Origin: Glaciecola sp. XM2
GTDB lineage: Bacteria > Pseudomonadota > Gammaproteobacteria > Enterobacterales > Alteromonadaceae
DNA: 64,000 bases
Assembly: GCF_018595715.1 (NCBI RefSeq)
Contig: NZ_JAHEOJ010000024.1
Span: 186,001-250,000 of the forward strand
Direction: 5' to 3'
Shown in pieces: positions 1 through 10,153 of the stretch. The notes beneath the pieces were generated by a model. It saw only the letters and a list, made by a program, of their open reading frames with translations, did no database searches and had not been told where the DNA came from. Every line of letters begins with the position of its first letter. Position 1 is the stretch's first letter. The position numbers were made by a program, and so were the translations under genes.

Positions 1-590
1 GTGGCGCTGGTGGTGGCGGTGGTGAAGGCGGAGACGGCGGTGCAGGTGGTTTTGGCGCTAGCTCTGGTTTTCCATCCATTGGTATTCACATTGCTGGCGG
101 TAATAGTCACAACATAGTCAACAATCAAATAAGCTCAGGAAACGGCGGTCGCGGCGGCATTGGCGGTACGGGTTCAGCTGGTGGTGCTGGTGGCACAGGC
201 GGTGAAGGTGCAAGCGGTACTCAAGGTTTTGGCAATGCTAAAGGTGGCCGCGGCGGTAACGGCGGTGATGGCGGCACAGGTGGTCGCGGAGGGTCTGGTG
301 GCTCTGGTGGCGGTGGTCCTTCATTTGCCATCTTTATTGGTGGCTCGACACCTGCAAATATTACGAACAATTCCCTTACTACCGGCAATGGCGGCACCGG
401 CGGCGCCGCTGACTTTACAAATGAGCCTGACGCAGCCGGTCGCGGAGGTTGGTCTGTAGGAATTTTTGACGGCAACGCAAGCGACAGCCTAACGCCAGTG
501 GTCAGTAACAACACCTTTGTGCTGGGTGAAGCTGGGCAAGATGGCAATCCTATGGATGCCGTCGGTCAACGCAGTAATACTAACTTCTAA
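1..590 (+). CDS. Glycine-rich beta-helix-like protein, C-terminal part
   Basis: The third forward frame is open from the window edge to a TAA at 588-590, so this is the 3' end of a longer gene (codon start at base 3). The product is dominated by Gly-Gly-X runs broken by short segments of the type IFIGGSTPANITNNSLTTG and IHIAGGNSHNIVNNQIS, spaced like rungs of a right-handed parallel beta-helix. Such proteins are usually secreted or surface-exposed, but no signal peptide can be checked because the N-terminus is missing. Because of the GGN codon bias, two other frames are also open here; those are shadows. The family is not identified; a PE-PGRS-like or polymorphic-outer-membrane-protein-like repeat domain is only a resemblance. 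Confidence 0.7.
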   Translation, partial: GAGGGGGEGGDGGAGGFGASSGFPSIGIHIAGGNSHNIVNNQISSGNGGRGGIGGTGSAGGAGGTGGEGASGTQGFGNAKGGRGGNGGDGGTGGRGGSGGSGGGGPSFAIFIGGSTPANITNNSLTTGNGGTGGAADFTNEPDAAGRGGWSVGIFDGNASDSLTPVVSNNTFVLGEAGQDGNPMDAVGQRSNTNF

Positions 591-623
591 AACACCAACA
601 ATGGCCTCGATTAGGGGCATATG

Positions 624-658
624 GCCCAGCGTTATTCAGATATTGAAACGCGCTGGGC
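624..658. repeat. Perfect 8-bp inverted repeat after the glycine-rich gene
   Basis: GCCCAGCG (624-631) and CGCTGGGC (651-658) are perfect complements around a 19-base loop. The position 34 bases after the stop suggests a transcription end or mRNA-stabilising hairpin, but no T-run follows, so it is not a classic intrinsic terminator. Confidence 0.4.
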
Positions 659-794
659 AACATTGTGACAACTGTCTTCAAACTAGATCATCAATGTCCA
701 CATTCCTTTTCGAACAGCTCATCGTTAACTTACCATCTTTTGCAAAAAACCGATTTATCTTCTCGCGCTTCTCAAATGACAATGACAACAGCAT

Positions 795-1400
795 CTAAGT
801 GTAGCTCACTTTCGTTTTTGCAATGTAATCGTGCAAGCATCGGCGCTGTTTACCGAAAATAAACAGCGGATTGATAAAACCAACAATAAATTGCCCCACG
901 ACTGGGATCAAAGCGCAAAGACTCATGGGTAATATTCTCACGAATATTATCCGCTTGAAGTCTGCTTTGGTGCCATCGAGGTTTTCAATCCGTGTACCAA
1001 TAATATGTTTGCCAATGGTTTGTGCGCATGTGTACAGAAGGTAGCCTTGAAGCATTAAAGTCACACAAAGCCCATAAACGAATGCGGTTAATATGAAAGC
1101 AAATGTAGGCTCGACAAACGCTGCGGAGCCAAAATACAAGATAAGCGGTATGGTCGCAATGATATGAATGAGCGCATCAATAAGACTCGCAAATAGCCTG
1201 TCCCATCTACTCGCTTTTTCTCCAACGACCTTTTCGTTTTCGATTTCATCACTACTGCCAAGAGGCAGTTCGTTTTGACGTTGAGCAATGAGAGCATCAA
1301 TTTCTCTCGCCCTCTCGGGGTACATATCTCGATCGATGTTACGAGATGAATCATAAAGCTCATCTAAGGTGTAGCGACTAAAGTCGATTTTCAAATCCAT
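795..1400 (-). CDS. RDD family membrane protein
   Basis: A protein of about 201 residues with a charged N-terminal third, then the RDD core: R-x-D-R-L-F-A-S-L-I-D in the first membrane segment, two or three further hydrophobic helices, and the typical end in which FGKQRRCLHDYIAKTKV places R and D after the last helix. RDD proteins are inner-membrane proteins of mostly unknown role; some are ion antiporters. The ATG at 1398-1400 is preferred over the one at 1409 because the GGAG motif lies directly against the first ATG but about ten bases before the second. The gene stands alone, with the glycine-rich gene converging on it and the histidine kinase diverging from it. The specific function is unknown. 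Confidence 0.8.
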   Translation of the reverse strand: MDLKIDFSRYTLDELYDSSRNIDRDMYPERAREIDALIAQRQNELPLGSSDEIENEKVVGEKASRWDRLFASLIDALIHIIATIPLILYFGSAAFVEPTFAFILTAFVYGLCVTLMLQGYLLYTCAQTIGKHIIGTRIENLDGTKADFKRIIFVRILPMSLCALIPVVGQFIVGFINPLFIFGKQRRCLHDYIAKTKVSYT

Positions 1401-1870
1401 ATGGAACATGCTCCAAAGTAATACGTGTCAGCGAACCTATTGCAACAACCTGCGTTGCTCCAGTGCAATTCGCATCATAAGCAAACAAACACAAAATACC
1501 AAGTAAGAGAAGGAGTTTATCGCATATTGTTTCATCTGTTGCCCAGAGTATACCTAAAATACGATTGTCGGTGACGACAAAGACCCGACAACTATAAACC
1601 CATTAGATATTTACCACTTCAAACTACACTGAAAAGTATCTTCGATTAACTGAGAAAAACACATGAAGAATGCGGCATATCAGCACGCATCAACCTTAAA
1701 GATATTAACGAAAAAGGCGATATATATCAGATGCGCCATTTTGTGAATTACCACAATCTATGCGAGCAACACTTTAGGCGCTATCGTTTTGCGAACAACA
1801 GTCACGCGTTGCTTCTTAACTTCAGCGCAAACAAACGAATTCTCCTTGCACGATAGATAGGAAACAGCAC
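1401..1870. other. Intergenic region without a recognised gene
   Basis: About 470 bases between the divergent RDD gene and the histidine kinase. It is AT-rich and should contain both promoters. No ORF, RNA gene or mobile-element remnant was recognised. AGGAAA lies about nine bases before the kinase ATG. Confidence 0.5.
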
Positions 1871-3901
1871 ATGAGCTTTCTTAGAAATTTTCACGATATT
1901 GTCTCAAACCAAACATCTGACTACGATACAAAGATTCATGAATTGCTTAAATTTGGTTTGCGTATCTTTAAACTCGATATCGCCATTATCAGCGCAATAA
2001 AAGAGGATGTTTATCGGGTTGAATATGCCATCTCGCCAGATAACTCTCTAGAGGTAGGCACTACTTTTGATGCAGCGGGTACTTATTGCATTCATACATT
2101 AAACGCAAAATGCGCCACGTCTTTCCATCACGCTTCAGAAAGTGACATTTGTTCACACCCTTGCTATCTCAATTTTGGTTTAGAATCATATATCGGCGCA
2201 CCTATTGTAGTGAACGATATTCCCGTTGGCACGGTAAACTTTTCATCGGCAAATGTATCGCCTCAATTCACGCAAACTCATATTGATTACATAGAATTAC
2301 TGGCGCAATGGCTAGGTGCAAAATTGCTTGAAAGAGAGTCCATTAACAAACTTGAAAAAAGTACAGAAACGCTAAAAAAACTCGAAACAGTTGGCAAAAT
2401 AGGCACTTGGGAAGTTGATATCAAAGAAGGGGCAGTTTACTGGAGCGATCAAACTCGCATAATCCATGAAGTTGACGATGACTATATTCCAAACCTCACC
2501 GATGGCATCTCCTTTTACAGGGAAGGTGAAAGCCAGCAACAAATTACTAAAACACTTGAGAAATCGATGGCAACAGGGGAGCCATGGGGCTTAGAACTCG
2601 AACTGGTGACGGCAAAAGGAAACTATATTTGGGTGGCCACTCACGGCACTGCTGAATTTTTAAATGGAGAATGTGTGCGGTTGTTTGGCACCTTCCAAGA
2701 CATAACAGAAGATGTCGAACTTAGACTAGAATTGGAAAAGAAAAAGCGAGAAGCAGAGAGTGCATTAAAAGATAAAAGCACCATGTTCGCTAAGGTCAGT
2801 CATGAACTTCGAACACCATTAAATGGCGTTCACGGAATGCTCAATGCTCTTGTTGACGAAACCAACGAGTACAAACGACAAGAAAAACTCAACTTAGCGT
2901 TACGTAGCTCTCAAACTCTCCTCAAAATTATTAATGAGGTACTCGACTACTCCAAAATTACATACGGTGATTTGAGATTAAAACCTAATGACTTTTTGCT
3001 TGAAGCCTTGCTAAACGACTTTTCCGCAATTTACGCGCAGCTTTTTGAAAAAACGCCGGTTTCCTTTCAATCAATACTCTCTATCCCTAAAGACTGTTGG
3101 GTGCATACTGATGAAGTACGCATAAGCCAAATATTATCCAACCTCCTAAGCAACGCCTTCAAATTCACCGAAAAAGGCAGCGTTTGCCTAACAGCCACGG
3201 CGCAAAAACGCAAAGATGTAGTATCGCTTGAGATTCAAATCCGTGATACAGGTTGTGGTATGACAGATGCGTTTATGCAGTCCATTTTTACTCCGTTTTC
3301 ACAAGACTCAAATGTTGCAATGAGCAAGCGAGAAGGCTCAGGGCTTGGTTTATCCATCGTCAAAGAGCTCGTTACGTTGATGGGCGGCACGATCACTGTT
3401 ACTAGCAAATTAGGCAGTGGATCATGTTTTGATATCAAGCTCGACCTTGTGCACGGCAATGCTCATACTCCGTTGAGCGATGATGTCAAGAATGGCGACC
3501 ACTTGTATGAGAATATCGAGGTGTTAGTCGTAGACGACATTGATATTAATCGGGTGGTGCTTGGCTCATGCTTAGAAACATTTAATATTGAACCGGTTTT
3601 TGCGATAGATGGGGAAGATGCAATATCAAAGTGTCAGGAAAAACCCTTTGATTTAATATTTATGGATTGCGTCATGCCTGGTCTTGACGGCTTACAAACG
3701 ACAAAAATATTGCGAGCTCAACAGGTTGTTGGACCTAACACTGTCATTGCCGCGGTCACTGCGAATACGTCAGACGATGATAAAGCCGCATGCATCGAAG
3801 CCGGTATGGATATTTTCATCGCTAAGCCTTTTCAAAGCACTGAAATCCAAAACGCGATTATCGAAGCAAATAAGCTGAAATACCAACACTCATTAAAGTA
3901 G
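1871..3901 (+). CDS. Hybrid sensor histidine kinase (GAF-PAS-HisKA-HATPase-REC)
   Basis: A soluble hybrid two-component kinase of 676 residues. A GAF domain (about 10-150, with CIHTL and SYIGAPI motifs) is followed by a PAS domain (about 175-290, ending FGTFQDIT) and a short coiled linker. The HisKA box SHELRTPLNG carries the phospho-acceptor His near residue 310. The ATPase domain shows the N box (LSNAFKFTEKG, about 426), G1 (DTGCGM, about 459) and G2 (GSGLGLSIVKEL, about 490). The C-terminal receiver starts near 550 with VVDD, and the phospho-acceptor Asp is in MDCVMPG (about 598). There are no membrane helices, so the signal is probably cytoplasmic or a bound small molecule. No response regulator gene lies next to it, so its output partner is encoded elsewhere. 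Confidence 0.93.
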   Translation: MSFLRNFHDIVSNQTSDYDTKIHELLKFGLRIFKLDIAIISAIKEDVYRVEYAISPDNSLEVGTTFDAAGTYCIHTLNAKCATSFHHASESDICSHPCYLNFGLESYIGAPIVVNDIPVGTVNFSSANVSPQFTQTHIDYIELLAQWLGAKLLERESINKLEKSTETLKKLETVGKIGTWEVDIKEGAVYWSDQTRIIHEVDDDYIPNLTDGISFYREGESQQQITKTLEKSMATGEPWGLELELVTAKGNYIWVATHGTAEFLNGECVRLFGTFQDITEDVELRLELEKKKREAESALKDKSTMFAKVSHELRTPLNGVHGMLNALVDETNEYKRQEKLNLALRSSQTLLKIINEVLDYSKITYGDLRLKPNDFLLEALLNDFSAIYAQLFEKTPVSFQSILSIPKDCWVHTDEVRISQILSNLLSNAFKFTEKGSVCLTATAQKRKDVVSLEIQIRDTGCGMTDAFMQSIFTPFSQDSNVAMSKREGSGLGLSIVKELVTLMGGTITVTSKLGSGSCFDIKLDLVHGNAHTPLSDDVKNGDHLYENIEVLVVDDIDINRVVLGSCLETFNIEPVFAIDGEDAISKCQEKPFDLIFMDCVMPGLDGLQTTKILRAQQVVGPNTVIAAVTANTSDDDKAACIEAGMDIFIAKPFQSTEIQNAIIEANKLKYQHSLK

Positions 3902-3931
3902 GCCACGGCATAGCGCATCCGTAGCTATAAT

Positions 3932-3958
3932 AACGGGCATTGCCCCCGTTTTGCTTTT
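3932..3958. terminator. Bidirectional intrinsic terminator candidate
   Basis: Stem AACGGG (3932-3937) pairs with CCCGTT (3945-3950) and is followed by TTGCTTTT. It lies between the convergent kinase gene and hslO, 31 bases after the kinase stop. Confidence 0.6.
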
Positions 3959-4040
3959 ATGTAAGATGGCGTAAGCCTTTCGCTTCAGCATCCATGCTTT
4001 GCCCACATTAGCTATCTGTCGAGCGCGAATCAACATAGCC

Positions 4041-4976
4041 TTAATGGCTGCGTTTTGCGGCTTGTGAACTCCCACTAGATACATCAAAACCCGTGAAGCC
4101 GTCTGAATGAATGTTCTCGACATCTATCGCGTCAAAATTATACTCACAATGGCAAAACTGGCAGTTCATTTTCACCCTACCTTCTTCTTGAACAATTTGA
4201 AGCAGGTCGTCTTTAGACACATTCCGCAATGCCAGTGCGCTACGATTTTTCGAGCAGTCGCACTGAAACACAACAGGTTGAGGCTCAAACACCCTAACGT
4301 CTTCTTCATGGAACAATCGATATAACAATTCTTCAGGCTTTAACGAAAGTAACTCGTCATCTTTTGTTGTAGCAGCAAGATGAGATAGATGTTCAAAGTC
4401 GCCATTGTCTGTTTGCTGATAGGTTTCGCTACTTTGCGGTACGATTTGTAACAATAGTCCTGCCGCACAAGGGGCAGATTCAGCAGATGTTGCCAAACAA
4501 ATCTTCGTCAACAGTTGCTCTGATTGCAAAAAGTAGTTTTCAAGGCATGCGGCAAGACTGCCTTTATCTAGTGCAACAATCCCTTGATAACGCTCTCCAT
4601 CTACCGGCGCTAATGTGATGGCAAGCGTGCCTTTTTTAAACAACTCAGAGAAGCTATCAGGCAGGGTTTTCAGGCTTTCATCCCACCGGGCAATCCCGCG
4701 TAATTGTTGATCGTGAGTCCCGTTGATCACCGCATATTTGACCACACCTTCGCTTTGTAACTGAAGAGACACTTCTCCTTCAAACTTGAGTGTTGCGGTC
4801 AACAAGCTAGCCGCCGACATCAATTCTCCAAGCAGACGAGCAATTGGCAACGGATAATCATAAGAAGCAAGCACACCTTGGTAACTCTCTTCAAGTTGCA
4901 CTATTTCGCCTCGCATTGCCCGGTTCTCAAACAAAAACCTCGTTAGCTTATCGCTCATATCTTCATTTACCTTCAT
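4041..4976 (-). CDS. hslO: Redox-regulated chaperone Hsp33
   Basis: Hsp33 is a cytoplasmic holdase activated by oxidation of a four-cysteine zinc site. The N-terminal part matches the family (LFENRAMRGEIVQLEESYQ, then LLGELMSAASLLTATLKF and GERYQGIVALD). The zinc cysteines are visible as CDC near residue 240 and CQFC near 270, so the redox switch is intact. At 311 residues it is slightly longer than usual, with a short Ser-rich tail. The ATG at 4974-4976 overlaps the hslR TAA by one base, which suggests translational coupling; an internal ATG seven codons in (MSDKLTRFLF) matches the usual family start better. It pairs with Hsp15 in a small heat-shock operon. Confidence 0.95.
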   Translation of the reverse strand: MKVNEDMSDKLTRFLFENRAMRGEIVQLEESYQGVLASYDYPLPIARLLGELMSAASLLTATLKFEGEVSLQLQSEGVVKYAVINGTHDQQLRGIARWDESLKTLPDSFSELFKKGTLAITLAPVDGERYQGIVALDKGSLAACLENYFLQSEQLLTKICLATSAESAPCAAGLLLQIVPQSSETYQQTDNGDFEHLSHLAATTKDDELLSLKPEELLYRLFHEEDVRVFEPQPVVFQCDCSKNRSALALRNVSKDDLLQIVQEEGRVKMNCQFCHCEYNFDAIDVENIHSDGFTGFDVSSGSSQAAKRSH

Positions 4977-5446
4977 TATTGGTGTTTAAATTTAATTATC
5001 TGTCTGCGCTGTTTTTTGTCAGGACGCTGATCCGGTCGTGGGCTATGAAAAATACTCAGTTTTCGTGCTTGTGCATTTTTAGCGCGTAATTCAACACTTT
5101 CTGGCGTCTCGCTATACATTTTTTGCGCCAAAGGAGCAGATTGACGTTTATCTAAAATCTGTTCAACAACCACCGTTTTTGTATCAAAACCCGCTGGGAT
5201 CTTAATCATAGCGCCAAGCTCCACCGGCCGACTCGGTTTTGCGCGCTGCTGGTTAATGGTCACCTTACCCTGCTGCACCAAATCCCTTGCCAAGCTGCGC
5301 GTTTTAGTAAATCTGGCGGCCCAAAGCCATTTATCAATTCGCACGGGTTCGTCAGCGGCCATTGCATTACTAGCACCGCCTTTTGTATTTTTAGTCGATT
5401 TTGCCTGTTGCTTGCTATTTTTTTGCTTTTTCATGGCCAATATCAC
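4976..5446 (-). CDS. hslR: Heat shock protein Hsp15, S4-domain RNA-binding protein
   Basis: Hsp15 binds stalled 50S subunits that carry a nascent chain and helps recycle them. The S4 domain is clear: VRIDKWLWAARFTKTRSLA, then VTINQQRAKPSRPVELGAMI. The protein ends in a Lys/Arg-rich tail typical of Hsp15. The N-terminus carries an extra Lys/Gln-rich stretch of about 30 residues before the S4 domain; the ATG at 5434 (MKKQ) is an alternative start. The stop codon overlaps the hslO start by one base, so the two heat-shock genes form one operon. The upstream region is shared with the divergent gspC promoter. Confidence 0.93.
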   Translation of the reverse strand: MILAMKKQKNSKQQAKSTKNTKGGASNAMAADEPVRIDKWLWAARFTKTRSLARDLVQQGKVTINQQRAKPSRPVELGAMIKIPAGFDTKTVVVEQILDKRQSAPLAQKMYSETPESVELRAKNAQARKLSIFHSPRPDQRPDKKQRRQIIKFKHQ

Positions 5447-5477
5447 GTTAAATTTTTATCACATAGGGTGCTGGCTA

Positions 5478-5506
5478 TTGTTCATATCGCTCACAGTAGC
5501 TATGAT
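5478..5506 (+). promoter_or_regulatory. Candidate sigma-70 promoter for the gsp operon
   Basis: TTGTTC (5478-5483) and TATGAT (5501-5506) are separated by 17 bases and lie 41 bases before the gspC ATG. The -10 matches five of six consensus bases, the -35 only three. This is a reading by eye. Confidence 0.4.
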
Positions 5507-5546
5507 TAGGTTCTTTTAACATTTTCATAACTGCTGTCGAGACGTA

Positions 5547-6491
5547 ATGACAATCGAAAAGCTGTCCTTAGCGCCCATTGGTCAATTTTACCATCAAAAT
5601 GATAAGAAGATCATTTTGGTAGTGACCATTGTGCTGAGCTTATACATCGTCGCCTTCGCTGCAAAATTGACGTGGCAGTTTATACCTTCGCCCAATGATA
5701 TTGTAGTCGCTTCAACAAATGCATCCAATGCTCAGCAGGATGTGAGGCCAGTTGATACAAAAACCAATCTAAATAAACTATTAGCATTGAATTTATTTGG
5801 TGATGCTGACGCAGTTGTCGTTGCGGTCGTGCAAGAAGAAGTGACGGATGCGCCCGAAACCAAACTCAATTTGTTACTGTCGGGCGTTGTCGCAAGCTCA
5901 GACCCTCAAATTGGCGCGGCGGTTATTGAATATCGTAATGCCCAAAATACATACGGGATCGGCGATAAAATTGAGGGCACGCAGGTTATTTTGGAAGAGA
6001 TTTATGCCGATCGCGTTATTATCAAAAATCGAACGGCTCGCGAAACGCTCATGCTAGACGGCGTCGATTTTGAAGAAGCAAATCGATTACGCCAACAAAA
6101 CCAAGCGATAGAGCCACAAGTACAACCAGCGCAAACCGCTAATGCTCCAGCTCGAGGCCCTTCTCCGGAAACGCTTCAGCGAATGAGAGACGCGCGCGCG
6201 AAGCTCCAAGCCAACCCAGATAGCTTCGCTGATTTCATTCGTCTCACTCCGCATACAAGGGATGGCACACCTATTGGCTATCGCGTTGCGCCAGGTGCAG
6301 ATCCAAGCTTGTTTCAAGAAGTGGGTTTACGAGAAGGTGACATTGTTACCGAACTAAATGGCTATGACTTGTCAGATTTACAACAAGGTTTAGAAGCATT
6401 AGCCGTTATGAATAACGCACAAACATTAGATTTAGAAATTATTCGCGGCGACGAATTTGTATCGCTTACCGTCGACATGCCAAGGGAATAA
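5547..6491 (+). CDS. gspC: Type II secretion system protein GspC
   Basis: GspC links the inner-membrane platform to the secretin in the type II secretion system. The 314-residue protein has a short cytoplasmic N-terminus, one membrane segment (about 25-45), and a periplasmic HR domain with the typical LNKLLALNLFGDA and LNLLLSGVVASSDPQIGAAVIEYRN. It ends in a PDZ domain (about 220-310) containing YRVAPGADPSLFQEVGLREGD and LNGYDL. It is the first gene of the gsp operon; gspD starts 22 bases downstream. The PDZ domain is intact, which in other systems takes part in substrate choice. Confidence 0.95.
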   Translation: MTIEKLSLAPIGQFYHQNDKKIILVVTIVLSLYIVAFAAKLTWQFIPSPNDIVVASTNASNAQQDVRPVDTKTNLNKLLALNLFGDADAVVVAVVQEEVTDAPETKLNLLLSGVVASSDPQIGAAVIEYRNAQNTYGIGDKIEGTQVILEEIYADRVIIKNRTARETLMLDGVDFEEANRLRQQNQAIEPQVQPAQTANAPARGPSPETLQRMRDARAKLQANPDSFADFIRLTPHTRDGTPIGYRVAPGADPSLFQEVGLREGDIVTELNGYDLSDLQQGLEALAVMNNAQTLDLEIIRGDEFVSLTVDMPRE

Positions 6492-6512
6492 AATGATTAA
6501 GGTAGTATTGTT

Positions 6513-8561
6513 ATGAAATTTTTAAGGAACGCTATGGCACCACGGGCAGCAATATTTAGCTTGTGCTTAAGTATGAGTGCCATGGCAAGTCTTGAGCTGC
6601 ATGCTGCGGAGTATCAACCCAATTTTAAGAATACTGAAATCACTGAGTTCATTAATATCGTGGGTAAGAACTTAAAACGCACGATCATTGTCGACCCTAA
6701 CGTTCGCGGCAAAATCAGTGTTCGTAGTTATGATTTACTCAATGAAGAACAATACTATCAATTCTTTCTGAACGTGCTGCAAGTATATGACTTTGCAGTG
6801 GTTGAAATGCCAAGCGGCATTTTAAAAGTGGTTCGATCTAAAGATGCTAAGTCGTCTAACATTCCAGTGGTAGAAGGCGACCGTTTCAACGGCGATGAAA
6901 TGATCACCCGCGTGGTGCCCGTTTATAACGTACCGGTAAGAGAGTTAGCCCCTATATTGCGTCAATTGAACGACCAGCAAGGCGGCGGAAACGTCGTCAG
7001 TCATGACCCCTCTAACGTCATGATGCTCACTGGCCGCGCCGCTGTGGTGAATCGCTTAGTTGAAATCATTGAAGGCGTGGACCGCGCTGGAGACGAAGAC
7101 GTAGATGTTGTAAAACTTAAGTTCGCGTCTGCTTCTGAAATGGCGCGTATTGTTGAGAGCATTAACAATTCGGCCAATAACCAAGCTGCAGGTGGCAAAT
7201 CTACTCCCCGAATTGTCGCCGATGACCGCACAAACTCTGTCATCATTAGCGGCGATGCAAAATCTAGACAACGCTTAATCAACCTGATTGAACGCATGGA
7301 TCAAGAGCTCGAAAGTAGCGGCAATACACGCGTTATCTTTTTAAACTATGCCAATGCTGAAGACTTAGTGCAGGTGCTGCAAGGTGTTAGTGCATCGATT
7401 CAAGCAGAAGGTCAGGCAAATCCGCAACAGGCGCGCAGAACCAGCAATAATAATCGTGACATCAGCATTGATGCACACGTCGATACCAATTCTCTTGTCA
7501 TTACCGCGGAGCCAGATGTGTTGCGCTCGCTAGAAGAAGTCATACGTCAACTTGATGTGCGCCGCGCGCAAGTGCAGGTAGAAGCTATTATTGTTGAGGT
7601 CTTTGAAGGTGACGGCGTTACCTTGGGCGTACAATGGCTATCAGAAAGCGGCGGTGGTACGCAATTTGGCAATGGCGTCGTACCCGTTGGCTCATTGGGC
7701 GTCGCACTTAGAGAAGCAGAAAACGAAGAACTTCAGCGTTCAACCATATCGGCCAATGGAGACCTTGTGCAAACCACTGAAACCGTGGAAGGTAACCTAA
7801 CCCCTCTTGCTCAGCTTTTAGGTGGTGCCAACGGCCTTATCGCGGGCGTTATCGAAAACGGCTGGGGTGCGGTAGTGCAAGCAGTGAGCACAGACACTAA
7901 TTCTAATATTCTGGCTACGCCGCACTTAACCACCATGGACAACGAAGAAGCCTTTTTCATTGTCGGGCAAGAAGTCCCGATTATTACTGGCTCAACTACC
8001 GGCGCTAACAACTCTAATCCATTTCAAAGCGTTGATAGACAAGAAGTGGGTATCAAACTTAAAGTCACGCCACAAATTAACGAAGGTGACGCGGTACAGC
8101 TGACCATCGAACAAGAAGTCTCTAGCGTTAGCGGTGCAACCTCCGTCGATATTTTAATTAATAAACGTGAAATCAAAACCACCGTTATCGTCGATGATGG
8201 CGGCACCATTGTGCTGGGTGGTTTAATCGATGAAGACGTTCAAGAGAGTGTCTCTAAAGTGCCTTTGCTGGGAGATATCCCGGTCATAGGTCATCTATTT
8301 AAAACAACTTCAACGAGTAAGCGAAAGCGCAACCTGATGGTATTCCTACGCCCCACAATTGTCAGAGATGGTTTCACTATGAACGAAATCAGCCACCGTA
8401 AATACAATTACATACGCGCGCAGCAACTGCACAGGCAGTCTCAGGGCATTCCGCTTATGCCCAATACAAATGGGCCTGATTTGCCAGCTTGGGATGACAA
8501 GCTTAAGTTACCGCCTTCGTTTGAAGAATATATTCTTGAAAAAGATAAACTGGACGATTAA
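6513..8561 (+). CDS. gspD: Type II secretion secretin GspD
   Basis: GspD forms the outer-membrane channel. The 682-residue precursor has an N-terminal signal peptide (cleavage likely after LHA near residue 31), the N0 domain ([17 protein letters not shown]), and three N1-N3 repeats ([57 protein letters not shown]). The secretin core shows [20 protein letters not shown], the gate region, and the conserved [15 protein letters not shown] and [12 protein letters not shown] near the C-terminus. Length fits the family. No gspS pilotin gene is in the window, so how it reaches the outer membrane is not visible here. Confidence 0.97.
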   Translation: MKFLRNAMAPRAAIFSLCLSMSAMASLELHAAEYQPNFKNTEITEFINIVGKNLKRTIIVDPNVRGKISVRSYDLLNEEQYYQFFLNVLQVYDFAVVEMPSGILKVVRSKDAKSSNIPVVEGDRFNGDEMITRVVPVYNVPVRELAPILRQLNDQQGGGNVVSHDPSNVMMLTGRAAVVNRLVEIIEGVDRAGDEDVDVVKLKFASASEMARIVESINNSANNQAAGGKSTPRIVADDRTNSVIISGDAKSRQRLINLIERMDQELESSGNTRVIFLNYANAEDLVQVLQGVSASIQAEGQANPQQARRTSNNNRDISIDAHVDTNSLVITAEPDVLRSLEEVIRQLDVRRAQVQVEAIIVEVFEGDGVTLGVQWLSESGGGTQFGNGVVPVGSLGVALREAENEELQRSTISANGDLVQTTETVEGNLTPLAQLLGGANGLIAGVIENGWGAVVQAVSTDTNSNILATPHLTTMDNEEAFFIVGQEVPIITGSTTGANNSNPFQSVDRQEVGIKLKVTPQINEGDAVQLTIEQEVSSVSGATSVDILINKREIKTTVIVDDGGTIVLGGLIDEDVQESVSKVPLLGDIPVIGHLFKTTSTSKRKRNLMVFLRPTIVRDGFTMNEISHRKYNYIRAQQLHRQSQGIPLMPNTNGPDLPAWDDKLKLPPSFEEYILEKDKLDD

Positions 8562-8563
8562 TC

Positions 8564-10153
8564 ATGGCTGACAACGCGTCAACAGAGCTAACGTCAAACG
8601 ATAATGTAAATTTAAGTGCAAGTGAAGATTTGCAAGAAGCGCAATCAATCGCTAATGCAGATGTTATTGCAGACGAGGATGAGGCTATTGGCGCTCAGGT
8701 CCCATTTAGCTTTGCAAAGCGCCACAATGTCTTACTAGACTTACATACTGACCCAATCACGCTTTACTACACGCAAGCGACAAAGCTTAACAGCATTGCC
8801 GAAGTGCGCCGACATGCTGGCAGTCGATTGAGTCTGTCCATCGTAAACCAAGATGACTTTGAACAGTTGCTGACCGACTCATTTCAGCGCGGCTCGTCAG
8901 AAGCCAAACAGCTCATGGAAGATTTAGGCAACGAAAGTGACCTCTTTGCGCTAGCCGAGGATATGCCCGACACCGAGGACTTACTTGATAACGAAGACGA
9001 TGCGCCGATCATTAAACTTATCAACGCAATGTTGGGCGAGGCGATAAAAGAAGGCGCGTCTGATATTCATATTGAGACCTTTGAAAATCAGCTCATTGTC
9101 CGTTTTAGAGTAGACGGTGTCTTACGAGAAATTTTACGCCCTAACCGCAAAATGTCGTCGATGTTAGTTTCGCGGATAAAAGTCATGTCGAAGATGGACA
9201 TTGCCGAAAAGCGCGTTCCACAGGATGGTCGAATTAGCTTGCGCATCGGCGGACGAGCGGTAGACGTTCGCGTATCAACGATGCCATCGAGTCATGGCGA
9301 ACGTGTGGTATTGAGGCTATTGGATAAAAATAATGCGCGATTGGATTTAACCGATTTAGGCATGACCGCTCACAATCGCAAGCACTTCTCTTCTCTTATT
9401 CGAAAGCCCCACGGCATCATGCTGGTAACCGGGCCAACCGGCTCAGGAAAAAGCACCACCTTGTACGCAGGGCTAACTGAGATCAATTCAAAAGATCGCA
9501 ACATTCTCACCGTTGAAGACCCAATTGAATTTGACTTAGAAGGCATTGGACAAACTCAGGTAAACACCAAGGTTGATATGACCTTTGCCAGAGGTTTACG
9601 GGCGATACTACGTCAAGATCCTGATGTGGTCATGGTGGGTGAAATTCGAGACATTGAAACCGCTCAAATTGCCGTGCAAGCAAGTTTAACGGGCCACTTA
9701 GTGTTATCGACCTTGCATACCAATACTGCCGCGGGCGCCATCACGCGACTTGAGGATATGGGCATTGAACCATTTTTACTCTCTTCAAGTTTATTAAGTG
9801 TATTATCACAAAGACTCGTCCGCACCCTTTGCCCAGAATGTAAAGTGGGGCATGCGCCAAGTGAGCGAGAGCGAGAAATACTCGGTCTTACCGCAAACAC
9901 TGAAGTAGAAATTTACACGCCAACAGGATGCCCGCATTGCAATCATACTGGCTATCGAGGCAGAACCGGTATTCATGAGCAATTAATTGTGGATGAGACC
10001 GTACGCGAAATGATGCATGACGGACGCGGCGAGCAAGCTATCGAAAAATACATCCGCAAAACCACCCCCTCTATTCGTCAAGACGGATGTGATAAGGTGG
10101 TGCAAGGTATTACCTCGCTCGAGGAAGTATTGCGCGTTACGCGAGAAGAATAG
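8564..10153 (+). CDS. gspE: Type II secretion ATPase GspE
   Basis: GspE is the cytoplasmic ATPase that powers pseudopilus assembly. In the 529-residue protein the Walker A box GPTGSGKST lies near residue 290, the Asp box around [18 protein letters not shown], Walker B in [12 protein letters not shown] (about 350), and the His box in [11 protein letters not shown]. Two CxxC pairs (CPEC near 423 and CPHC near 456) form the zinc-binding domain typical of GspE. The N-terminal 60 residues are acidic and poorly conserved. It starts two bases after gspD and touches gspF directly (TAGATG). Confidence 0.97.
   Translation: MADNASTELTSNDNVNLSASEDLQEAQSIANADVIADEDEAIGAQVPFSFAKRHNVLLDLHTDPITLYYTQATKLNSIAEVRRHAGSRLSLSIVNQDDFEQLLTDSFQRGSSEAKQLMEDLGNESDLFALAEDMPDTEDLLDNEDDAPIIKLINAMLGEAIKEGASDIHIETFENQLIVRFRVDGVLREILRPNRKMSSMLVSRIKVMSKMDIAEKRVPQDGRISLRIGGRAVDVRVSTMPSSHGERVVLRLLDKNNARLDLTDLGMTAHNRKHFSSLIRKPHGIMLVTGPTGSGKSTTLYAGLTEINSKDRNILTVEDPIEFDLEGIGQTQVNTKVDMTFARGLRAILRQDPDVVMVGEIRDIETAQIAVQASLTGHLVLSTLHTNTAAGAITRLEDMGIEPFLLSSSLLSVLSQRLVRTLCPECKVGHAPSEREREILGLTANTEVEIYTPTGCPHCNHTGYRGRTGIHEQLIVDETVREMMHDGRGEQAIEKYIRKTTPSIRQDGCDKVVQGITSLEEVLRVTREE

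Noticed and set aside
160-547. Two further open frames, one on each strand, in the glycine-rich region
   Set aside because: They arise from the GGN codon bias of the real frame; their translations are low-complexity Ala/Val or Pro-rich strings without domain features.
3893-4123. Minus-strand ORF overlapping the end of hslO
   Set aside because: It overlaps the well-supported Hsp33 C-terminus in another frame, and its product has no recognisable features.
7001-7297. Antisense ORFs inside gspD
   Set aside because: gspD is fully supported by its N1-N3 and secretin motifs; the antisense products look random.
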